From the NCBI GenBank assembly GCA_964603785.1, contig CAZRWD010000003.1, forward strand, positions 143,473 through 207,472: a DNA stretch of 64,000 nt. The letters are read 5' to 3'. The first letter of the stretch is position 1, and every line of letters starts with the position of its first letter. The position numbers were made by a program, and so were the translations under genes. This document shows, one piece after another, positions 1 through 6,567 of this stretch. The notes under the pieces were generated by a model. The model was not told the origin of the DNA and searched no databases. It saw only the letters and a program-made list of their open reading frames with translations. Origin of the DNA: CAZRWD01 sp964603785. GTDB taxonomy: Bacteria > Fermentibacterota > Fermentibacteria > Fermentibacterales > Fermentibacteraceae.

Positions 1-381
1 GGAGGACCAGCTGCCGGACATCCGTACGGGCATGTCCAGCCTGGCGCTCCGCGTCACCGCGGCGCCGGACTCGAGGTCGCGGAACACGAGTGTGAGGTCG
101 TGGCTTCCCGGTTCGACACCCTCGATCACTATCGATCTGGACGATGGGAGGTCCGAAGGGACCACCGTCCCGCCATCCCGGGCGAAACCACCGCCGGACA
201 GGCTTGCCACGATCTCGAAGGACGCGGCCTCCCGCCCGCTCTCGTGAACGAACACGAGATCGCCCTCCTCGAGCGTTGCCGTCACCGCCACGGAGCCTGG
301 CTCCGCGTCGGTGGCGGGCACGACGGTCCAGCCGAGCTGGAGGCCCGTCACGCTCAGGAGGACGGCGGCTGCAATCGGCAT
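1..381 (-). CDS. Secreted protein, 3' end outside window
   Basis: Reading frame open from position 381 to the window edge, giving 127 residues of an incomplete protein. The start ATG is preceded by AAGGTG at good spacing. The N-terminus (MPIAAAVLLSVTGLQLGW) looks like a signal peptide, so the product is probably exported. The visible part after it is beta-strand-rich and Ig-like in feel, with no catalytic motif. FCB genomes often carry GWxTD-type envelope proteins that begin with such a domain, but the diagnostic C-terminus is not in the window, so this is only a possibility. It lies downstream of the PorV-like gene on the same strand, behind a GC-rich hairpin. Confidence 0.6.
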   Translation of the reverse strand, partial: MPIAAAVLLSVTGLQLGWTVVPATDAEPGSVAVTATLEEGDLVFVHESGREAASFEIVASLSGGGFARDGGTVVPSDLPSSRSIVIEGVEPGSHDLTLVFRDLESGAAVTRSARLDMPVRMSGSWSS

Positions 382-393
382 CTTCACCTTCCG

Positions 394-432
394 GACGGGG
401 GGGAGGGACTGAAGGCCCCTCCCGCCCCCGTC
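394..432 (-). terminator. GC-rich hairpin between PorV-like gene and next gene
   Basis: The sequence gacggggg...gaggg is complementary, with small bulges, to ccctcccgcccccgtc, leaving a loop of about 9 bases. It sits just after the stop of the PorV-like gene and before the next start. No T-run follows it on the minus strand, so it is either a terminator without a U-tract or an RNA-stabilising hairpin. Confidence 0.35.
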
Positions 433-436
433 TGCG

Positions 437-1417
437 CTAGAACGCGAAGCCCAGGCTGGCCCTGTGCACCATGTCCAGCCTGTTGAAGTCGGCGTATGCG
501 TAATCCAGCATTATGGTCTTGTCGCCTACGGGTATGCGGAAACCGGCACCAGCCGTGAGGCCTTCCTCGTCGGTGTTGATCCGGTAGCCGCCCCTCACGG
601 CGACTATCCCGTTGAACCAGTACTCGCCGCCGATGTTCACCTGCTCGACGTTGTCGTTGGGGTGGACACCGTCCACGGCGATCGTCAGGAAGTGCGGACC
701 CTCGTCGATGACGTCCATGGCCATGCCCAGCTTGAAGGTCATGGGCAGGGAGTAGGGCAGGTACGCCTTGAGGGAGTCGGAGCCGCTGTAGTAGTTGTCG
801 AAGTCGCCGCCCGGGGTGAGCTCGCCGCCGAAGTGCTGTATGGCCATGCCGATCCTCAGGGTCCTGAAGCCGGTGTTGTAGAGGGTCCCGAGATCGACCG
901 CGAGGCCGGAGGCGGCAACGTCGTCCCACTCTTCGCGGACGTACTTGAACGTCACGCCGGTGCTGAAGCGGTCGGTGAGCATCCGCGAGAACGTCAGCCC
1001 CACGACCATGTCGCTGCAGGTGAACGTCTCGCCGGTGCCTCCCGGCTGCTCTACCGTTGTGACATCCATGTCGCCGGAGTTGAGGAGCCCGAACTGCAGG
1101 GCGAAGGTGCCGACTCCGGGGAACTCCCTGGAGACTACACCCGCCTCGTAGCGGATCTCCTCGAACCACTCGGTGTGCGTGAGCTGCACCTGGGTGCCCG
1201 GCACCCTGATGAGGCATGCCGGATTCCACCAGGCGGCGCTCGCGTCGTCAGCGGTGGCGACGAAGGCCCCGCCCATGGCGGCGCCCCGGGTTCCCAGCCC
1301 TATCTTGAGGAACTGGGCGCCCGCCGTGCCCACCTTGGCGAAGCTGGCGTCGGCGACTGCCGGGAAGAGCAGGAGGACGGCAGCCGCTGCGGTCAGGAAT
1401 CTTCCTGTCAGTCTCAT
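437..1417 (-). CDS. PorV/PorQ-like (UPF0164-type) outer-membrane beta-barrel
   Basis: 326 residues. A signal peptide (about residues 1-24, ending VADASFA) is followed by the family's typical opening, AGAQFLKIGLGTRGAAMGGAFVATADDASAAWWNPA, here cited only as the pattern G-RGAAMGGA...DD-SA-WNPA at about residues 34-68. The rest is alternating amphipathic strands ending in the aromatic C-terminus LGFAF expected for an outer-membrane barrel. PorV-type proteins act in the outer membrane, in Bacteroidetes as shuttle partners of type IX secretion; here the role is inferred from fold only. The start has a strong GGAGGAGG site. It directly follows the large secreted protein whose C-terminus looks like a T9SS sorting strand, so a link between them is plausible but unproven. 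Confidence 0.75.
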   Translation of the reverse strand: MRLTGRFLTAAAAVLLLFPAVADASFAKVGTAGAQFLKIGLGTRGAAMGGAFVATADDASAAWWNPACLIRVPGTQVQLTHTEWFEEIRYEAGVVSREFPGVGTFALQFGLLNSGDMDVTTVEQPGGTGETFTCSDMVVGLTFSRMLTDRFSTGVTFKYVREEWDDVAASGLAVDLGTLYNTGFRTLRIGMAIQHFGGELTPGGDFDNYYSGSDSLKAYLPYSLPMTFKLGMAMDVIDEGPHFLTIAVDGVHPNDNVEQVNIGGEYWFNGIVAVRGGYRINTDEEGLTAGAGFRIPVGDKTIMLDYAYADFNRLDMVHRASLGFAF

Positions 1418-1431
1418 TGGCTTCCTCCTCC

Positions 1432-3660
1432 CTACTTGATGATCGCGAACTTGCCGAGAACGGAGTCGTCGGAGGTCTCCACGCGGTAGATGTAGAGACC
1501 GGAGACGATCTCCTGATCGTTACGGCTTATGAGGTCCCAGTACTCGGTTCCCTCGTCGCCGCCCCAGCCGCGGTGCTCGAGGGTGATCACATGGTCCCCG
1601 CCCAGGGTGTAGATGTAGATGTCGCACATGGCGGGGAGGTTGATGAAGGCGATCTGGTCGAAGTAGGTCTGCTCCCAGGATGCGGAACCGCGGTAGGGGT
1701 TGGGGACGACCGAGATCTGGCTCAGATCGGACTGGGCGCTCCAGGAGGGGACCACCGAGAGCGGGGTGCCCTCGAGGGTCTGCTTGTAGTTGGAGCGGGT
1801 GCTCTCCACGCCGGTCTCGCCGTCGTAGGCGCAGACGACGTAGAAGTAGGGGAACCCGTTGACCACGGTGTTGTCGTCGTACGAGTAGGTTCCCGTGCCG
1901 GGGATCTCGGCGATGAGCTGCCAGCCCGACGGCTGGAAGGTGGTCCTGTAGACCCTGTATCCGCCGAATGGGTTGTAGGTCTCGGCGTTGGCGCCCCACT
2001 CGAGGTGCACGCACTGGTCCTGCGCCTCGTAGAAGAGGATGGGCGAGGGCGGGAGCTTCGGCACGCCCCAGCCGCCGTCGCGGTAGTAGGCGTCCAGCAT
2101 GTTGTCGGCTGCGGCACGCAGGCCGTCGAGGCCCAGCGAGACGATCCAGCCGCCTACGAAGAACAGGGAGTCGCCGTCGGCCAGCGTGCAGGGCCCCGCA
2201 CTGATGAGGAACCTGTAGTCGAACACGGGGTAGCCCTGTCCCATGGGGATCTCGTCGACGATCGGCCACGGGCCGGGGTTCTCGGGCTCGAAGGCCTCGG
2301 GGGTGCTCGGGTTCCCGACCCAGTCGACGAGATAGGACGGGCCGCTGCGGCGCCCGCTCAGGTCCGGGTTCACGCCCCACATCATGTTGTACTTCTCGAT
2401 GTCGCTGCCCGGATCGCTCTCCCAGTTCCACCAGGAGTGCGAGATCGGGATCGGGACGCCGTAGATGTCGATGGGTCTCTCGATGTCGCCGTTCGCCTTC
2501 TTGATCCAGAAGTCGAGCAGGCGCCAGCCGATGAAGCCGTTGCAGATGGGGATGTTGTCGGGCTCGCCCGAGTCGTCGAGGGACGAGGCCGGGCTGTCGC
2601 TGTCCCAGATGTAGCTCATGTTGCGGGGTACGACGAGGTAGGTCGTGTCGCCGACCGTGTGCTCCCAGTACTCGGGGGGCATGCCCTCCGAGAACAGCAG
2701 CAGGCCGGTGTTGGGCTCGGTCGCGAAGATCGTGTCTGCGCCCGCCACCTTCGCGATCACTGTGAAGTGATCGCTGACGCCGTTGCCGTCCACGTCGGCA
2801 TCGACTATGCCGTCCGAGCCGATATAGTTGTAGTAGTACCAGATGTTGTCCTCGGGCTCGGCGTACGAGGCGTCGGGGTTCTGCTGGTAGGTGAAGAAGT
2901 CGGCCTCGCTCGCCGGGGTGCCGTCGTCGAACTGGTAGTCGAAGGAGTTGTCGGGGTCGTTGCACCAGATGGCATGGCCGTCGTAGTAGACCATGTCGTC
3001 GAGGTGGCACTCGGTGACGTCGCCCGTGGCGATGTCGCAGTCACCCCTCACGGCGGTCACGAAGCCGTCGAGAGGCACGCCGGGGTTGCCGTAGGCGCTC
3101 TGGTGGGTGACCACGTGACTGGTGACTATGAACTCGTTGTAGCCGGGCGTGCCCCAGGAGTAGTTCTCCTCGTAGACGAGAAGCCCGTAGGGGTCCACGT
3201 TCTTGGCCGGGTTCCAGTCGTCGTAGCCGTAGTGGCTCTCCTCGAGAGCGGTGGGGCCGGGAACCAGCTTCTCGAGGGGGAAGCCCTCGCTGGGCCAGAG
3301 TTCCCAGTTGCCGTAGTCGCTGCAGCTCGCCCACTTGGCGGCCGAGTCGCCCCACACCGTAACGGGGCCGTAGCAGCAGCTCCAGAAGTCGCCGCCGAAG
3401 AGGTAGCTGTTCGCCTCCCCTCCGGGCCATTCCATCGAAGGATAGACGGCCCAGGGGTCGCCGTAGTCTCCGACGTTGAGGAACGCGCTCCAGAGGCTGC
3501 CCAGGTTGTGCAGGACCCAGGCGGCTGGCGGGCGCGCATCGGTGTGATCCACGGGCTCTGCCGTCTCGCGGATGTCCCTGGCTACGGACGTGCCGGCTCC
3601 GAGAGCCAGCATGAGGACCGCGAGGAGCAGAAGCCCGGGTCTGCGGCTGGAGTTCCTCAT
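1432..3660 (-). CDS. Large secreted surface protein with C-terminal FlgD/T9SS-like sorting domain
   Basis: 742 residues from the ATG at 3660, chosen because GGAGG precedes it and it starts a clean signal peptide (MRNSSRRPGLLLLAVLMLAL). The frame stays open about 190 bases further upstream, but that part is not protein-like. The middle is rich in W, Y, D and G with no known catalytic motif. A fibronectin-III-like stretch precedes the C-terminus. The last about 85 residues have the order SVVPNPYRG ... YWDLISRNDQEIVSGLYIYRVET ... GKFAIIK, typical of FlgD-Ig/type IX sorting domains in FCB bacteria. It is likely exported and surface-attached; the substrate is unknown. Confidence 0.75.
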   Translation of the reverse strand: MRNSSRRPGLLLLAVLMLALGAGTSVARDIRETAEPVDHTDARPPAAWVLHNLGSLWSAFLNVGDYGDPWAVYPSMEWPGGEANSYLFGGDFWSCCYGPVTVWGDSAAKWASCSDYGNWELWPSEGFPLEKLVPGPTALEESHYGYDDWNPAKNVDPYGLLVYEENYSWGTPGYNEFIVTSHVVTHQSAYGNPGVPLDGFVTAVRGDCDIATGDVTECHLDDMVYYDGHAIWCNDPDNSFDYQFDDGTPASEADFFTYQQNPDASYAEPEDNIWYYYNYIGSDGIVDADVDGNGVSDHFTVIAKVAGADTIFATEPNTGLLLFSEGMPPEYWEHTVGDTTYLVVPRNMSYIWDSDSPASSLDDSGEPDNIPICNGFIGWRLLDFWIKKANGDIERPIDIYGVPIPISHSWWNWESDPGSDIEKYNMMWGVNPDLSGRRSGPSYLVDWVGNPSTPEAFEPENPGPWPIVDEIPMGQGYPVFDYRFLISAGPCTLADGDSLFFVGGWIVSLGLDGLRAAADNMLDAYYRDGGWGVPKLPPSPILFYEAQDQCVHLEWGANAETYNPFGGYRVYRTTFQPSGWQLIAEIPGTGTYSYDDNTVVNGFPYFYVVCAYDGETGVESTRSNYKQTLEGTPLSVVPSWSAQSDLSQISVVPNPYRGSASWEQTYFDQIAFINLPAMCDIYIYTLGGDHVITLEHRGWGGDEGTEYWDLISRNDQEIVSGLYIYRVETSDDSVLGKFAIIK

Positions 3661-3761
3661 ACCCTCATTCACCTCCAATTCATCCGACTGCATTTCCATC
3701 GGCCGCCCGGGGGAGCCGGCCGTCCGGTGGATTCGAGTAACAGACATCGCACTCCTTGACA

Positions 3762-4433
3762 TCAGCTGGTCAGCGTGAAGCGGTAGGTGAGGGTGGTCCA
3801 GACCGCGACGGGTATGCCGTTGTTCTGGGCCGGGACCCACCTTGTGCGCCACGCGGACTCCTGGGCCGCGCTGTCCAGCGACTCGACGCCGCTGGAGTTG
3901 TAGAGCTGGACTCCGCCCACGGTGCCGTCGGTCTTCACGAACACCCAGAGGGTGACGTTGCCTTCGACACCAGCCATCCTGGCCATCTCGGGATAGGCCG
4001 GCGCGGGCTGGAAGGTGCAGCTCGGAAAGACCTCCGCAGGCATGAACCTGGGCGGGCCCATCTCGCCGTCTCCCGCTCCCACGTCCTCTACCGTCTGTGC
4101 GACGGTCGAGACGCTGGACAGGCCCACCGTATCGGCGCTCAGGGAGATGGTCACGTCGGTCTGCAGCTGCTCGATCATCTCCTCGGCCGCCTGCTGCATC
4201 TCCTCCTGCTGCTGCTCGACCTCCTCCTCCTGCTCCTCCATCTCGTCCTCGTACGCCAGGTCGGCCTCGACCGCCTCCATCTCGTTGTCGGAGGTGCGCG
4301 TCGAGATCCTGCCCAGCTCGCTGGGAGGAACAAGCTCCAGAAGCACGATCAGCGCGGCGAGAGCGCCGGCGGTGCCCCAGTCGTACCAGAGTGCGGAGCG
4401 TTCCTTGAAAGCACTGTTAGCATGCGTGCTCAC
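3762..4433 (-). CDS. tonB: TonB-family energy transducer
   Basis: 223 residues, GTG start at 4433. One N-terminal membrane helix (about residues 20-38, GTAGALAALIVLLELV) anchors it in the inner membrane. A very acidic and glutamine-rich linker with coiled-coil character follows (about residues 48-92, EEQEEEVEQQQEEMQQ). The C-terminal TonB domain starts at about residue 135 (YPEMARMAGVEGNVTLWVFV...GTVGGVQLYNSSG...WRTRWVPAQNNG). TonB passes the proton-motive energy collected by ExbBD to outer-membrane receptors. It is the last gene of exbB-exbD-exbD-tonB, downstream of a receptor gene. The linker is unusual: most TonB linkers are proline-rich and basic. Confidence 0.85.
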   Translation of the reverse strand: MSTHANSAFKERSALWYDWGTAGALAALIVLLELVPPSELGRISTRTSDNEMEAVEADLAYEDEMEEQEEEVEQQQEEMQQAAEEMIEQLQTDVTISLSADTVGLSSVSTVAQTVEDVGAGDGEMGPPRFMPAEVFPSCTFQPAPAYPEMARMAGVEGNVTLWVFVKTDGTVGGVQLYNSSGVESLDSAAQESAWRTRWVPAQNNGIPVAVWTTLTYRFTLTS

Positions 4434-4448
4434 AGTCCATCACGCCCC

Positions 4449-4907
4449 TCAGTAGGAGTACTCGTCAGCGTTGAACATCACGCTGTAGAGCTCCTCGTAA
4501 CGCATGGCGTTGAACAGCTCGACCATCGCCCCCATCGGGACCCTCTGGTCCACGTTGAAGATGATCACGTCGACGGCCTTGTTCTGCTCGCGCCAGAGCC
4601 TCTCGCTGAGTGTGCGCAGCTGGCCGGGGACGTCCCTCACGGGCATGTCGAAGTCCCCTATGCGCGCGACTATGTCGCTGCGGGGATCCCCGGGCTCGAG
4701 CTGCTTGATCCACACCCTCAGCGATAGCGACTGCCTCCCGACCTCGGTCATCACCTCGGGATGGGCCTGGGGGAAGCGGATGCTGAGCCCCCCCTCCTCC
4801 TTGAAGAGGGTCGTGCTCATGAAGAAGATGATCAGTATGAAGACGAGGTCCGCCATCGTGGATGTGAAGATCTTGGCGCCGGCCCTGATCCTGCGTTTTA
4901 CATGCAT
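4449..4907 (-). CDS. exbD: ExbD/TolR-type biopolymer transport protein (short copy)
   Basis: 152 residues, about normal for ExbD. The N-terminus has one membrane helix with the key aspartate at its start (TSTMADLVFILIIFFMSTTLF, D about residue 20), which in the family carries protons with ExbB. The periplasmic C-terminal domain includes VIIFNVDQRVPMGAMVELFNAMRYEEL, matching the ExbD/TolR pattern. Its ATG overlaps the stop of the longer exbD copy (TGATG), so the two are translationally coupled. Confidence 0.85.
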   Translation of the reverse strand: MHVKRRIRAGAKIFTSTMADLVFILIIFFMSTTLFKEEGGLSIRFPQAHPEVMTEVGRQSLSLRVWIKQLEPGDPRSDIVARIGDFDMPVRDVPGQLRTLSERLWREQNKAVDVIIFNVDQRVPMGAMVELFNAMRYEELYSVMFNADEYSY

Positions 4908-5656
4908 CAGGCGCCACCCCCCGTCCGTTCCTGGATGGTTATGCCGGTACGGCTCACACCGTTACGGCGCAGCATGTCCAGCGCACGGACCATTCCGTTG
5001 TAGTCGCAGTCGGGGAAGAACTTGAGTATGACCACAAGCTCGCTCTCCCTGACCACGGTCGCTATCTCTCCCTGGACCGCGTCCGCGAGGACCAGCGTGT
5101 CGCCGAACGCGACCTGTCCGAAGAGGGGGTCGTTGTCCGACGAGATCCCGGAACCTATCAGGGACCTCATTATCCCCGGCCTCACCTGTGCGACGAGGTT
5201 CTCGCCCTCGACCGCCCTCTCGAGGCTGGCATAGGTCCCGGATGGGAGGTCCATGGCGATCAGGAGGTTCTGGAGCAGCCGGCCCTTCGTCGCCGAGAGG
5301 GCTTCGACCCTGTCGGAGGCGAGGACCCTGATCCCGGAGACCAGGGAGTCGCTCTCGAGGCTGACGTCCTCACCTGCACGGGCCCTCTGGAGGGGACCTC
5401 CGGGGGGGGCCTGGTCGATGAGGGCGACGTACTCGTCGAGACCCCACTGCTTGACGGTCATCATGAGACGGTTGGTCTCGTCGATGACCACCTCCTCCGT
5501 CTGCTCGTCCGGCTTCTTCGGAAGCCTGTAGGAAATGCCCTTCTGGACCTCGAACGTCGTGGTCACGAGGAAGAAGATCAGCAGCAGGAATGCGATGTCC
5601 GACATCGACGCTTCCGGAATGTCCGCGCCCGTGGTCGGTTTCTTCAGAATCCGCAT
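4907..5656 (-). CDS. ExbD/TolR-type protein, long variant
   Basis: 249 residues, about 100 longer than a usual ExbD. The N-terminal helix is canonical, with the proton-carrying aspartate (IPEASMSDIAFLLLIFFLV, D about residue 20). The C-terminal TolR-like fold is also present (LVVILKFFPDCDYNGMVRALDMLRRNGV). Between them lies an insert of about 110 residues that I cannot assign, rich in charged and small residues. Two unequal ExbD copies beside one ExbB suggest a mixed complex, as reported for other ExbBDD loci. The start has GGGGAG; it lies 10 bases after exbB. Confidence 0.8.
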   Translation of the reverse strand: MRILKKPTTGADIPEASMSDIAFLLLIFFLVTTTFEVQKGISYRLPKKPDEQTEEVVIDETNRLMMTVKQWGLDEYVALIDQAPPGGPLQRARAGEDVSLESDSLVSGIRVLASDRVEALSATKGRLLQNLLIAMDLPSGTYASLERAVEGENLVAQVRPGIMRSLIGSGISSDNDPLFGQVAFGDTLVLADAVQGEIATVVRESELVVILKFFPDCDYNGMVRALDMLRRNGVSRTGITIQERTGGGA

Positions 5657-5666
5657 GCGATCTCCC

Positions 5667-6488
5667 CTAGAGCTTCTTCAGAAGCTCCATGTCCGAGAGC
5701 GTATCGACGAGGAAGCCGCTCGCCTCCTCCATGTCGACCACGAACTTGCCGATCAGGGCGATGAACCAGTTGTAGCAGAGCTGAATCGGGATAGCTATCG
5801 CCAGACCGGTGGCGGTCGTTATCAGGGCCTCCTGGATACCGCTGGCGACCAGGCTGGCCTCGACGTTCTTCGCCGCGGCGATGGCGCCGAAGGCGTTGAT
5901 CATGCCCGAGACCGTCCCGAGGAAGCCCAGCATGGGGGCGACGCTGACGACGGAGGCCATGATGATGAGCCCCTTCTCGAGGAACGCCATCTCGACCTGT
6001 GCCGAGGTCTCTATGCCCTTCTCGACGGCCTCGAGGCCCTTGTCGCGCCTCAGCAGGCCCGCGCGCAGCACGGAGGAGACGGGGCCCCTCGTGCGGTCGC
6101 AGAGGTCCTCTGCCCCCTTGTGGTCGCCCTTGCGGAGATACCCCGCGAGCTGGTCGAGGAAGGTGGCCTGGCTGATCCTGCACTTGCCGAGGGTGATGAA
6201 CCTCTCGACGGCCACGGCGACGCCGATGATGGCGCAGATGAGCAGCGGCCACATGAAGATGCCGCCGGCGATGAACAGGTCCTTGAGGTCCATCGAGGCG
6301 TTCTGGGGCCTCTCTATGTCCTCCCCTTCGGGAACGGTCGGGGTCTCCCCGGCCACCGGTGGAGTCTCCGGCTGTACGGGCTCTTCCACCTGCGCGGTCG
6401 TGTCGACCGGGGCGGCGGAGGCAGAATCCGGCGCCTGAGCCCAGGATACGGCAGCCAGCAAAAGGGCCGCCATGAGGATGTTACGCAT
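5667..6488 (-). CDS. exbB: ExbB/MotA/TolQ proton-channel protein
   Basis: 273 residues. An N-terminal signal-like segment is followed by a periplasmic P/E/T-rich stretch and then three membrane helices: about residues 90-110 (LFIAGGIFMWPLLICAIIGVAVAVERF), about 170-200 and about 210-235. The conserved MotA/TolQ/ExbB signature is visible in VSVAPMLGFLGTVSGMINAF, followed by GIQEALITTATGLAIAIP. With ExbD it forms the inner-membrane proton channel that energises TonB. It is the first gene of exbB-exbD-exbD-tonB. The start is set by GGAG nine bases upstream. Confidence 0.9.
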   Translation of the reverse strand: MRNILMAALLLAAVSWAQAPDSASAAPVDTTAQVEEPVQPETPPVAGETPTVPEGEDIERPQNASMDLKDLFIAGGIFMWPLLICAIIGVAVAVERFITLGKCRISQATFLDQLAGYLRKGDHKGAEDLCDRTRGPVSSVLRAGLLRRDKGLEAVEKGIETSAQVEMAFLEKGLIIMASVVSVAPMLGFLGTVSGMINAFGAIAAAKNVEASLVASGIQEALITTATGLAIAIPIQLCYNWFIALIGKFVVDMEEASGFLVDTLSDMELLKKL

Positions 6489-6516
6489 GTAGGACTACTC
6501 CTTTGTCGGCTCTTCA

Positions 6517-6547
6517 GGGGCGGCCCCGCCGATCGCGGAGCCGCCCC
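6517..6547 (-). terminator. Hairpin between receptor gene and exbB
   Basis: ggggcggc (6517-6524) pairs perfectly with gccgcccc (6540-6547). It lies in the 79-base gap between the receptor stop and the exbB start. No T-tract follows on the minus strand. It may partly terminate transcription or set the receptor:exbB expression ratio. Confidence 0.4.
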
Positions 6548-6567
6548 CGGGATCTTTCAGCCTTCTC

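Noticed and set aside
1417..3759. Long open frame on the plus strand (780 codons)
   Set aside because: It mirrors the real minus-strand secreted protein; its translation is rich in V, A, G, D and R with no domain, which is usual for antisense frames in high-GC DNA.
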